DNA from: Pigmentiphaga litoralis
GTDB lineage: Bacteria; Pseudomonadota; Gammaproteobacteria; Burkholderiales; Burkholderiaceae_B
DNA length: 64,000 nucleotides
Reading direction: 5' to 3'
NCBI RefSeq assembly: GCF_014651835.1
Contig: NZ_BMXQ01000001.1
Location: 2,122,801 to 2,186,800 of the forward strand
Shown in pieces: positions 1 through 7,591 of the stretch; within the stretch, counting starts at the first letter, position 1; every line of letters begins with the position of its first letter. The position numbers were made by a program, and so were the translations under genes. The notes beneath the pieces are model-generated. The model was not told the DNA's origin, searched no databases, and saw only the letters and a list, made by a program, of their open reading frames with translations.

Positions 1-378
1 ACCATGGCGGCCTACCCCCTGATTACCTACAGCGAGCAGCACGCGATCGGCCGGCGGCTGATCCAGGCCTTTGATGACGCCGGACTGGCGCCGAAGATTG
101 CGGTCCGGGGCACGGATGTGGAGGTGATGAAGTACTACGCGTCGATCGGCCTGGGGCTGGCCGTGATTCCGGTCATCGCCTATTCCAGCGACCTGGATCG
201 CAACCTGGCGGCGGCGCCCATCGATCATCTGTTTCCGACCAGCACGGTGTACGTGGTCGCGCGCCGGGGGGCCTACTGGCCGCGGCATCAATACGATTTT
301 GTGGAGACGGTGGCGCCGGGGCTGACACGCGACAAGGTCGACGACGCGATGTCGGGGGCAATCGCGGTAGAGGGATGA
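1..378 (+). CDS. LysR-family transcriptional regulator, C-terminal part (CysB/Cbl-like), truncated by window edge
   Basis: Only the last ~125 codons are in the window; the frame is open to base 1. The segment reads as the second half of a LysR effector-binding domain: YPLITY, a V-x-V-M-K-Y-Y-A-S-I-G-L-G-L-A-V-I-P stretch that matches the conserved 'GLG(I/V)' helix of CysB, and a C-terminal YDFVETVAPGLTRDKV motif very like the 'YDF...FAP.LTRD.VD' end of CysB/Cbl. CysB-type regulators activate sulfate assimilation genes in response to N-acetylserine. The family call is good; the exact target is inferred. The winged-helix N-terminus lies upstream of the window. Confidence 0.75.
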   Translation, partial: TMAAYPLITYSEQHAIGRRLIQAFDDAGLAPKIAVRGTDVEVMKYYASIGLGLAVIPVIAYSSDLDRNLAAAPIDHLFPTSTVYVVARRGAYWPRHQYDFVETVAPGLTRDKVDDAMSGAIAVEG

Positions 379-444
379 CGGCAGACAGGTGCCGCAGCGA
401 TGCCGGCAGCGCAAGCCGCGCAAGGACGTCACGCGGTGTCCATC

Positions 445-519
445 TGGTCTCCCCGGCAGGAATCGAACCTGCATCTATCCCTTAGGAGGGGATTGCACTA
501 TCCATTGTGCGACGGGGAG
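445..519 (-). tRNA. tRNA-Arg(CCT)
   Basis: Read on the minus strand the segment folds as a full cloverleaf. The 7-bp acceptor is CTCCCCG/CGGGGAG with discriminator A and an encoded CCA (447-445). The D-arm stem is GCAC/GTGC. The anticodon stem is ATCCC/GGGAT around loop CTCCTAA, giving anticodon CCT. The T-arm is GCAGG-TTCGATT-CCTGC. It reads the rare AGG codon. It lies 12 bases from the 3' end of the following molybdoenzyme gene on the same strand. Confidence 0.95.
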
Positions 520-530
520 ACTGGCGCGGA

Positions 531-2861
531 TTATACGGTATCGCCAACCGTGGTCTGCGACCCGATGCCCTCGGGAAGCACGAAGGCCTGCACGGGGGGC
601 GCATCCCCGGTCCAGCCCTCGACATTGACCAGCGCCGACAGCGCGCTGGGTGCCTGCGCCAGCTGCGACGTGCCCACATCCATCGTCAACACATTGGGAT
701 TGCCGTGGCGTTCCAGACTGGTGCTTTGCGGGTCGAACCAGGCCCCCGTGGACATGACCACCACCCCCGGCATGACGTCGGCATCGATCACCGCGCCGGC
801 CAGGCAGGAACCCCGATCGTTGAACACCCGCACCACCTCGCCGGCCTGGATGCCCCGCGCCGCAGCATCGGACGGGTTCAGACGCACCCGTTCCCGCGAC
901 GCCACCTTGGCCGCCACCGACAGCACACCCGCGTCCATTTGCGAATGCAGCTTGTCGGCCGGCTGGGACGTCACAAGATGGAGTGGCCACGTTTCGGCGG
1001 CTTCGGCGCCCAGCCATTCCGCCGGCGGCATCCACGTGGGGTGCGGCGGGCAATCGGCGTACTCGAAACCCGCAATCCGCTCCGAATACAGTTCGATCTT
1101 GCCCGACGGTGTCTTGAGCGCATGCGCGACCGGGTCCGCGCGGAAGGTGTCGAACAGCACGAAGTCCCGTTCGGGCGGCGGCAATTCGGCATAGCCCTGC
1201 GCCCAGAAGGTGTCGAAATCCGGGATGGCGAAGCCGCCGCGCGCCCAGCCCTTGGCCATGCCATCGAAAATGTGCCGCAGCCATTCCATTTCGGTGCGGC
1301 CTTCGGTGAACGCGGCCTCGTGCCCGGCCATGGCCGCCAGTTCCCGGTAGATCTCGAAGTCGTTGCGGCTCTGGCCTTGCGGCGGCAGGGCCTGGTGCAT
1401 GGCCAGCACGAACCGGTCGCGGGATGACCCGCCAATATCATTGCGTTCCAATGTAGTGGTGGCCGGCAGCACGATGTCGGCGCGCCGCGCGGTGGGCGTC
1501 CACCAGCTTTCATGCACGACCACGGTCTGGGGCTTTTGCCAGCCGCGCACCAGCTTGTTCAGGTCCTGGTGGTGATGGAAAGGGTTGCCGCCCGCCCAGT
1601 AGATCATCTGGATGTCGGGATAGGTGTCGTGACGGCCATTGAACTCGTACGGCTGTCCGGGATAGAGCAGCATGTCGGACAGGCGGGACACCGGAATCGA
1701 CTTGCCCAGTGGATTGGCGCCCGCGCCCATCTCGGGGCCCGGCGCGTCGGGGCGCGGATTGCCCACCCCGTTCATCGACCCGTGCCCGAACGCAAAGCCG
1801 CCACCCGGCAGGCCGATCTGCCCGATGGCCGCGGCCAGCGCAATGCAGGTCCAGTAGGGTTGTTCCCCGTGATGCGCGCGCTGCAAGGACCACGTGCAGG
1901 TCAGCAGGCTGCGCGTGCCGGCGGCGTCGAGCGCGAGCTGACGCACGGTATCGGCCGGCACGCCGGTGATGCCCTCGGCCCAGGCGGCATCCTTGGGCTG
2001 GCCGTCGGTCACGCCCATGACGTAGTCGGCCAGCGGCTCGAAGCCCACGCAATGCGAACGCACAAAGGCGCGGTCGTGCAGGCCTGCATCGATCAAGGTA
2101 TGCAGCATGGCCAGCATCAGCGCCGTGTCGGTATTCGGGCGGATCGGAATCCAGCGCGCGTCCAGGTCGTCGGGGACATCGCCGCGGGTCGGGCTGATGA
2201 CGACGAACTGCACCCCCGCATCACGCGCCTTGGCCACCCACGCGGCAGTCGAATGGTCCCCCGCGCCGCCCGACGTGATCTGCGCATTGCGCAGCGCCAG
2301 TCCGCCGAATGCAATGAACAGGCGCGTGTGCGCGATCACGCTTTGCCAGTCGGTGACGCGGCCTGTGACGGGCATGTAGCTGCCGATCACGTGCGGCAAC
2401 AGGAACTGCGCGGCGCCCCAACTGTAGTTGCCCGCCTGGTTGATGCACCCGCCCCCGCTGTTCAGGAAGCGGTGCGTGAGCGTTCGGGCATGGTGCAGCC
2501 GCCCTGCCGACGACCAGCCGTAGGATCCGCCAAAAATCGCCGAATCGCCATAGGTGCCGCGCACGCGGCCCAGTTCGCCAGCGACCAGCGCCAGCGCCTT
2601 GTCCCAGCTGACTTCCACGAAGGCGTCGCTGCCGCGCGCGGTGCGGTCACTGCCTTCGCGCTGTTCCAGCCAGCCCTTGCGCACGGCCGGGCGCCGCACA
2701 CGCAGCGGCGAGTGCACCATGCCCGGCATGGACGACAGGATGGCCGACGGCGCGCTGTCGCGGTGGAACGGCTCGCAATCGACAAGGCGGCCGTCCTGCA
2801 CCACGGCGGTATAGGCGCCCCAGTGCGACAGCGAAGGAAAACGTCGGGTATCAGTGGTCAT
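531..2861 (-). CDS. bisC: Molybdopterin-dependent oxidoreductase, BisC/TorA/DMSO-reductase family (biotin or methionine sulfoxide reductase-like)
   Basis: A protein of about 776 residues. It begins directly with the S-H-W-G-A-Y motif seen in BisC, with no twin-arginine signal and no N-terminal Cys cluster for a 4Fe-4S centre. It is therefore probably cytoplasmic with only the bis-MGD molybdenum cofactor. The motif GNYSWGAAQ supplies the serine that ligates Mo in the DMSO-reductase type III group. ISPTRGD, WAGGNPF and a C-terminal molybdopterin-dinucleotide binding domain (HLVTSQPADKLHSQ, then R-V-R-L-N-P-S-D-A) are also visible. Family members reduce biotin d-sulfoxide or free methionine sulfoxide. 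An upstream TTG at 2879 is in frame, but the ATG at 2861 gives the family-typical start. It is followed on the same strand by tRNA-Arg. Confidence 0.85.
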   Translation of the reverse strand: MTTDTRRFPSLSHWGAYTAVVQDGRLVDCEPFHRDSAPSAILSSMPGMVHSPLRVRRPAVRKGWLEQREGSDRTARGSDAFVEVSWDKALALVAGELGRVRGTYGDSAIFGGSYGWSSAGRLHHARTLTHRFLNSGGGCINQAGNYSWGAAQFLLPHVIGSYMPVTGRVTDWQSVIAHTRLFIAFGGLALRNAQITSGGAGDHSTAAWVAKARDAGVQFVVISPTRGDVPDDLDARWIPIRPNTDTALMLAMLHTLIDAGLHDRAFVRSHCVGFEPLADYVMGVTDGQPKDAAWAEGITGVPADTVRQLALDAAGTRSLLTCTWSLQRAHHGEQPYWTCIALAAAIGQIGLPGGGFAFGHGSMNGVGNPRPDAPGPEMGAGANPLGKSIPVSRLSDMLLYPGQPYEFNGRHDTYPDIQMIYWAGGNPFHHHQDLNKLVRGWQKPQTVVVHESWWTPTARRADIVLPATTTLERNDIGGSSRDRFVLAMHQALPPQGQSRNDFEIYRELAAMAGHEAAFTEGRTEMEWLRHIFDGMAKGWARGGFAIPDFDTFWAQGYAELPPPERDFVLFDTFRADPVAHALKTPSGKIELYSERIAGFEYADCPPHPTWMPPAEWLGAEAAETWPLHLVTSQPADKLHSQMDAGVLSVAAKVASRERVRLNPSDAAARGIQAGEVVRVFNDRGSCLAGAVIDADVMPGVVVMSTGAWFDPQSTSLERHGNPNVLTMDVGTSQLAQAPSALSALVNVEGWTGDAPPVQAFVLPEGIGSQTTVGDTV

Positions 2862-2892
2862 GGGGGCGTGAGTCAGCAATCGGGTAGGGGGA

Positions 2893-3351
2893 TCAGAGGT
2901 AATCGAGCGGCAGTGCGGTGGTGTACTTCAATTCTTCCATGGCAAAGCTGGAACTGACGTCGAACAGTTCGACGATCTGGATCAGCCGCTTGTACACGAC
3001 GTCAAAGCCCTGGATATCGGGCGCGACAACCTTGAGCAGGTAATCGGTTTCGCCGCTCATGCGGTAGAACTCGACCACTTCGGGCATGTCACGCACACCG
3101 GCGGCAAACTGCTGCAGCCATTGCATGTCGTGCCGGTTGGTCTTGATGGCGACGAAGACCGTGACGCCCGCCCCCAGCTTCTTGCTGTCCAGCAGGCACA
3201 CCTGCTTGCGGATGATGCCATCTTGCGTGAGCCGCTGGATCCGCTTCCAGCATGCGGTGGGCGACAGGCTGACCCGCTCGGCGATCTCGTTTACCGACAG
3301 GGTGGCATCTTCCTGCAGGATAGAAAGAATATTGCTGTCTTTTTTATCCAT
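2893..3351 (-). CDS. Lrp/AsnC-family transcriptional regulator
   Basis: 152 residues, normal length for Lrp/AsnC. The N-terminal helix-turn-helix is clear (ILSILQEDATLSVNEIAERV, then S-L-S-P-T-A-C-W-K-R-I-Q-R-L). It is followed by the RAM ligand-binding domain with the typical G-E-T-D-Y-L-L-K-V-V segment near residue 100. It is transcribed divergently from a five-gene amino-acid-type catabolic cassette starting at 3509, across an AT-rich spacer. By analogy with BkdR, PutR and DadR type regulators it probably controls that cassette in response to an amino acid. The ligand cannot be read from sequence. Confidence 0.92.
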   Translation of the reverse strand: MDKKDSNILSILQEDATLSVNEIAERVSLSPTACWKRIQRLTQDGIIRKQVCLLDSKKLGAGVTVFVAIKTNRHDMQWLQQFAAGVRDMPEVVEFYRMSGETDYLLKVVAPDIQGFDVVYKRLIQIVELFDVSSSFAMEELKYTTALPLDYL

Positions 3352-3508
3352 GGAGATTTTTCAACCATCTTAAAGTTTCATTGATAAATATTTTCCTAAT
3401 ATTCTAAAGATTACCGATCAATAAAGAAATAATTTTCCAGTGCCCGGAAATTACACTTTCGTGACGAGGTGGCAACCACCCAAGCATCCTTCACACCACA
3501 GGTTCCGA
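3352..3508. promoter_or_regulatory. AT-rich divergent promoter/operator region between lrp-like and metC-like genes
   Basis: In an otherwise GC-rich window, bases 3355-3435 are strikingly AT-rich, with runs such as TTGATAAATATTTTCC and AATAAAGAAATAATTTT. This is the expected composition of an Lrp/AsnC operator overlapping two divergent promoters. No single consensus promoter can be fixed with confidence. The assignment rests on position and base composition. Confidence 0.6.
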
Positions 3509-4696
3509 ATGAATGAGACAACCCGATTGATCGCGGCCGGCCGGCATCCCGAACGTTTTGCCGGCATGGTCAACACTCCGGTATTCCGTGCGTCGACCAT
3601 CCTTTTCCCCACGCTGGCCGATTGGGAAAAGACCAAGAAGCGACGTGCCGCGGACGAAGCCGGGGTCAGCACCTATGGCCGTTTCGGCACTCCGACCCAC
3701 CACGCACTGGAAGAAGCGATCGCGGAACTGGAAGGCGGCTATCGCACCCTGATTTGCCCGTCGGGCCTGGCGGCGGCCGTCTCGGCGCTGACCGCGTTGC
3801 TGTCGGCCGGCGATCACATCCTGGTCACCGACAGTTCGTATTCGCCTACCCGCAGCTTTGCGACGCGGGTGCTGGCCCGCTATGGCGTCGAGGTCGAATC
3901 GTATGACCCCTGCTGCGGCGCCGACATCGCGTCGATGATGCGTCCGAACACCAAAATCGTCTATGTGGAGTCTCCCGGATCCGAAACCTTCGAAATCCAG
4001 GACATCCCGGCCATCGCCGACGTCGCCCACCGTCACGGCGCGGCCGTGGTCATGGACAACACCTGGGGCACGCCCCTGTTCTACAAGCCGTTTGCGCATG
4101 GCGTCGATGTCTCGATCCAGGCTGCCACCAAGTACATCGTCGGCCATTCCGACGCCATGCTCGGCACGGTCACGGCCAATGAAAAATATTGGCCCAGGAT
4201 CAAGCAGACCACCTATGACCTGGGCCAGACCGCCGGCCCCGATGACGTCTACCTGGCCCTGCGCGGCCTGCGGACCCTGTCAGTGCGCCTGCATCAGCAC
4301 TGGTCGGCCGGCGTCCTGGTGGCCAAGTGGCTGGAGTCGCGCCCGGAAGTCGAGGCCGTCATGCACCCGGCCCTGCCCAGCCACCCGGACCACGCGTTGT
4401 GGAAGCGCGACTTTACCGGGGCCTGCGGCCTGTTCGCGATGGTGCTCAAGCCCGTGTCGCCCGCCGCGGTCGAAGCCTTCATCGACAACCTGGCGCTGTT
4501 CGGCCTGGGCGTGTCGTGGGGCGGCTTCGAAAGCCTGGCCCTGCCCTTCACGCCAGGCGATCGCACCACCAGGCGCTGGAACTTCAGTGGCCAGGGGATC
4601 CGCATCCATGTCGGCCTGGAAGACCCGCACGATCTGATCGCCGATCTGGAAAAAGGCTTTGCTGCCCTGGCCCGCGCAGAAGCCAGAGCGGCCTGA
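3509..4696 (+). CDS. metC: Cystathionine beta-lyase (MetC-like), PLP-dependent Cys/Met metabolism family
   Basis: About 395 residues from ATG 3509 (MNETTRLIAAGRHPERF). An upstream in-frame GTG at 3440 would add 23 residues unlike the family, so 3509 is preferred. Fold-type I PLP features are present: Y-G-R-F-G-T-P-T phosphate-site motif, SGLAAAVSAL, VVMDNTWGTPLFYKP with the PLP-ring Asp, and the Schiff-base lysine in QAATKYIVGHSDAMLG. MetC-type lyases cleave cystathionine to homocysteine, pyruvate and ammonia. In this context (divergent Lrp regulator; DapA-like, SDR, Bug and DadA-like genes downstream) a catabolic C-S or related beta-elimination role is equally plausible. First gene of a probable operon reaching 8869. 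Confidence 0.85.
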   Translation: MNETTRLIAAGRHPERFAGMVNTPVFRASTILFPTLADWEKTKKRRAADEAGVSTYGRFGTPTHHALEEAIAELEGGYRTLICPSGLAAAVSALTALLSAGDHILVTDSSYSPTRSFATRVLARYGVEVESYDPCCGADIASMMRPNTKIVYVESPGSETFEIQDIPAIADVAHRHGAAVVMDNTWGTPLFYKPFAHGVDVSIQAATKYIVGHSDAMLGTVTANEKYWPRIKQTTYDLGQTAGPDDVYLALRGLRTLSVRLHQHWSAGVLVAKWLESRPEVEAVMHPALPSHPDHALWKRDFTGACGLFAMVLKPVSPAAVEAFIDNLALFGLGVSWGGFESLALPFTPGDRTTRRWNFSGQGIRIHVGLEDPHDLIADLEKGFAALARAEARAA

Positions 4697-4794
4697 TACC
4701 TGAATTTGCTTATAACCACGGCGCCAAGGCGCCTGCCCTGGAACCGTCCCGCCCGGCGTTATCATGTCGGGAAACACGAACAGTAGGAATTGCA

Positions 4795-5730
4795 ATGTCC
4801 AAGATGAAGATCGAAGGTTCTTTCGTCGCGCTGATCACGCCGTTCAACCAGGATGGCAGCGTCGACTTCGAGGGGTTCCGCACCCTGTTGCAGTGGCAGG
4901 AATCGCAGGGCACGTCGGCCGTGCTGATGATGGGCTCGACCGGTGAAGTCTCGATGCTGTCGCAGGCCGAGCGTCACCAGATCATTACCGAAACCGCCAA
5001 GATGAAGACCGGCAAGATGAAGTTCTTCTACGGCTGCACGGGCAACAACACCGAAACCACCATCGACTATCTGCGCTTTGCGAACGCCAACGGCGCCGAC
5101 GGCGCCATCCTGGCGGCGCCTGCATACATCTGCGCACCGGAAGACGCGATCGAGGACTACTTCATGGAAGTGGCCGACGCGACCGACCTGCCGCTGGGCA
5201 TCTACAACAACCCGCCGCGGGTCAAGAGCGATCTGCACTGGGACAACCTGCTGCGCATCTTCAAGCACCCCAACTACGTGGTGCACAAGGAATCGACCAC
5301 GCGCGTGGGCCAGGTGGCCCAGGTGCTGGCGGCGCGCCCGGACGTGTCCGTGATGTGCTGCGATTCGCCCAACCTGGGCCTGGTCGTGCCGACCATGAGC
5401 CTGGGCGGACACGGCACCGCCAACATGACCGGCAACATTGCGCCGGCCGAACTGGCCACGATTTCCAAGCCATGGAACACGCCTGACGTGTCGACCAGCT
5501 TCCGCGATTCGTACCTTGGCCTGCTGCCGATGCTGCATTACTCGTACTCGGCCATCAATCCGGTCGCGATCAAGTCGCTGATGAAGGCCGTGGGCCTGCC
5601 CGCCGGCGAACTGCGCAAGCCGCTCAAGGCCATGGCGCCCGACGGTTTGAAAAAGGGCCTGCGCATCGTCAAGGAACTGGAGCTCGACAAGCAATACGGC
5701 TGGAGCTCGCCCGAGCTGAAGTCCATCTGA
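4795..5730 (+). CDS. DapA-like aldolase/lyase (dihydrodipicolinate synthase / N-acetylneuraminate lyase family)
   Basis: 311 residues from ATG 4795, preceded by AGGAAT. The class I aldolase TIM-barrel signatures are intact: FVALITPFNQDGSVD, GSTGE, the catalytic tyrosine in GIYNNPPR, and the Schiff-base lysine in VVHKEST. The family includes DHDPS, KDG aldolases, NAL and pyrroline-4-hydroxy-2-carboxylate deaminase. Because it sits between a PLP lyase and an SDR and is co-directional with a DadA-like oxidase, a catabolic lyase or deaminase role is more likely than lysine biosynthesis. Gap to the upstream gene is 98 bp, to the SDR 18 bp. Confidence 0.85.
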   Translation: MSKMKIEGSFVALITPFNQDGSVDFEGFRTLLQWQESQGTSAVLMMGSTGEVSMLSQAERHQIITETAKMKTGKMKFFYGCTGNNTETTIDYLRFANANGADGAILAAPAYICAPEDAIEDYFMEVADATDLPLGIYNNPPRVKSDLHWDNLLRIFKHPNYVVHKESTTRVGQVAQVLAARPDVSVMCCDSPNLGLVVPTMSLGGHGTANMTGNIAPAELATISKPWNTPDVSTSFRDSYLGLLPMLHYSYSAINPVAIKSLMKAVGLPAGELRKPLKAMAPDGLKKGLRIVKELELDKQYGWSSPELKSI

Positions 5731-5748
5731 TCGCGGCGGGCATCTTTC

Positions 5749-6528
5749 ATGGATCTCGGCATCAACGGCAAGACCGCCCTGGTTTTCGGGGGCAGCAGGG
5801 GCATGGGCCGCGCGGTTGCGCAGCAACTGTCCAGTGAAGGCGTGCACGTCGTGATCGCGGCGCGCACGCAGGCGACGCTGGAAGCCGCGGCGTCCGAGAT
5901 CACCGCGCAAACGGGCACGCCCGTGCGCTGGGTGATCGCGGACATCACGACCGAAGCGGGCCGCGATGCCGCTCTGGCGGCCTGCCCGGCGCCGGACATC
6001 CTGGTGAACAACGCCGACGGCCCCGAACCCGGGGACTTTCGCACGTGGACCATCGCCGACTGGCATGCCGCGCTCGACGCGATGATGCTGGGCCCGATCG
6101 AAATGATCCGGCGCACGGTGGACGGCATGATCGAACGCAAGTTCGGCCGCATCGTCAACATCGTGTCGCGCAGCGTGAAGACGCCGCAGATCGAGCTCGG
6201 GCTGTCCAACGGCGCGCGCTCCGGCCTGGTCGGCTTCGTGGCCGGGCTGGCACGGCAGACGGTGCGCCACAACGTCACCATCAACAATCTGCTGCCCGGC
6301 GTGTTCGCGACCGATGCGCAGCGCCGCCACATCAACGGCATGCTGGACACGACGGGCAAGACCTTCGACCAGCTGTGGGAAGAGCGTGGCAGCAACAATC
6401 CGGCGGGCCGCTATGGCCGTGCCGAAGAACTGGGCGCGCTCTGCGCCTTCGTGTGTTCGGCGCATGCCGGCTACATGACCGGCCAGAGCCTGCTGATCGA
6501 CGGCGGAGGATACCCCGGTACGTTCTAG
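5749..6528 (+). CDS. SDR-family protein lacking the canonical YxxxK catalytic pair
   Basis: 259 residues. The N-terminal Rossmann motif is TALVFGGSRGMGRAVA (TGxxxGxG type), with LVNNADG (NNAG equivalent) and the C-terminal TGQSLLIDGGGYPGTF typical of 3-oxoacyl-ACP-reductase-like SDRs. At the active site the usual Y-x-x-x-K is replaced. Thirteen residues after the serine of NIVS, the sequence reads S-N-G-A-R, so Tyr is Ser and Lys is Arg. Related SDRs with 'LGLSNxAR' exist, so this is a subfamily feature rather than a sequencing error. Cofactor binding looks intact; the chemistry is unknown. It is in the operon between the DapA-like and Bug genes. Confidence 0.85.
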   Translation: MDLGINGKTALVFGGSRGMGRAVAQQLSSEGVHVVIAARTQATLEAAASEITAQTGTPVRWVIADITTEAGRDAALAACPAPDILVNNADGPEPGDFRTWTIADWHAALDAMMLGPIEMIRRTVDGMIERKFGRIVNIVSRSVKTPQIELGLSNGARSGLVGFVAGLARQTVRHNVTINNLLPGVFATDAQRRHINGMLDTTGKTFDQLWEERGSNNPAGRYGRAEELGALCAFVCSAHAGYMTGQSLLIDGGGYPGTF

Positions 6529-6585
6529 CAAGCAGGGAGGGGAGGCGCAAACAATCACACTATCAACTCGTTGGGGAAACTTGCA

Positions 6586-7581
6586 ATGACGCGCTCAAAT
6601 CGCCGCACGTTCGTGCGCCACACTGTTGTCCTGGCGGGCGCGGCTGCGCTCGCCCACGCCGGTTTTGCCACGGCCCAGTCCTACCCTACCCGTCCGGTCA
6701 CGATCGTCGTGCCCCACGCGCCTGGCGGCGCGGTCGACAGCGTCGCGCGCATCTTTGCCGAGAAGCTCAAGGACGAGTTGAAGCAGTCGGTCATCGTCGA
6801 AAACCGGGCCGGCGCATCGGGCATGATCGGCGCGCAGCACGTGGCGCGTTCCGAGGCCGATGGCTACACGCTGTATGTAAACGCGTCGATCCATTCGATC
6901 AATCCCCTGCTGTACAAAAAAAGCATCAAGTTCGATGCGGTCAAGGACTTCACGGCCGTCAGCATGCTGACGCAAGGCGCGCTGATCTTCAGCGTGCCGC
7001 CCTCGGTCGGCGCGACCTCGGTATCGGACCTGATCGCCAAGTTCAAGGCCAGTCCCAATCGCTACAGCTTCGCTACCAGCGGCTTCGGATCGGCCGGCCA
7101 TCTGGGCGCCGCGCAATTCCTGTACGAAAACGACCTGAGCCAGATCCCGATCGTGCTGTACAAGGGCGCGGCCCCGGCGCTGCAGGACCTGGTCGGTGGC
7201 CAGGTGCAGGCCATGATGGACCCCATGCTGTCGTCGCTGCCCTTCGTGAAGGCCGGCAAGTTGACGGCGCTGGCGGTGACCGGCGCGCAGCGCAGCCCCC
7301 TGCTGCCCGACGTGCCCACCCTGCGTGAATCGGGCATGAAGGATTTCGAGCTGTACTCCTGGTATGGCCTGTGGGCGCCGGCAAACGTGCCGCCCGCCAT
7401 CGTCAAGCAACTGGACGACGCGTCGTCGCGGATCATGGCCCAGCCCGACATGAAGTCCAAGCTCGAGACCTTCGGCTTCGAATCGGCCTACAAGAACTCG
7501 GCCAATTTTGCCAAGTTCATCGATGCCGAGACCGCCCGCTACAAGGTCGTGATCGAAAAAGCCAACATCACGGTGGATTGA
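6586..7581 (+). CDS. Bug-family periplasmic solute receptor (tripartite tricarboxylate transporter substrate-binding protein)
   Basis: 331 residues from ATG 6586; an in-frame TTG at 6571 is less likely. The N-terminus has a twin-arginine-like signal (SNRRTFVRH, hydrophobic core, cleavage near ATAQS), so it is periplasmic. The mature start YPTRPVTIVVPHAPGGAVD and V-E-N-R-A-G-A-S-G-M-I-G are hallmark Bug/TctC sequences. These proteins bind carboxylates or amino acids with a conserved Asp. No cognate TctA/TctB membrane genes are adjacent, which is common for Bug receptors in Bordetella-like genomes. It lies 10 bp upstream of the DadA-like gene, so it probably captures the cassette's substrate. 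Confidence 0.92.
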   Translation: MTRSNRRTFVRHTVVLAGAAALAHAGFATAQSYPTRPVTIVVPHAPGGAVDSVARIFAEKLKDELKQSVIVENRAGASGMIGAQHVARSEADGYTLYVNASIHSINPLLYKKSIKFDAVKDFTAVSMLTQGALIFSVPPSVGATSVSDLIAKFKASPNRYSFATSGFGSAGHLGAAQFLYENDLSQIPIVLYKGAAPALQDLVGGQVQAMMDPMLSSLPFVKAGKLTALAVTGAQRSPLLPDVPTLRESGMKDFELYSWYGLWAPANVPPAIVKQLDDASSRIMAQPDMKSKLETFGFESAYKNSANFAKFIDAETARYKVVIEKANITVD

Positions 7582-7591
7582 GTCCAGATCC

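Noticed and set aside
1512-2957. 481-codon plus-strand frame opposite the BisC-like gene
   Set aside because: The opposite strand encodes a clear molybdoenzyme; this frame has no ribosome-binding site or family features.
4327-4794. Long upstream part of the DapA-like frame
   Set aside because: It overlaps the metC-like gene in another frame; the ATG at 4795 with AGGAAT matches the family start.
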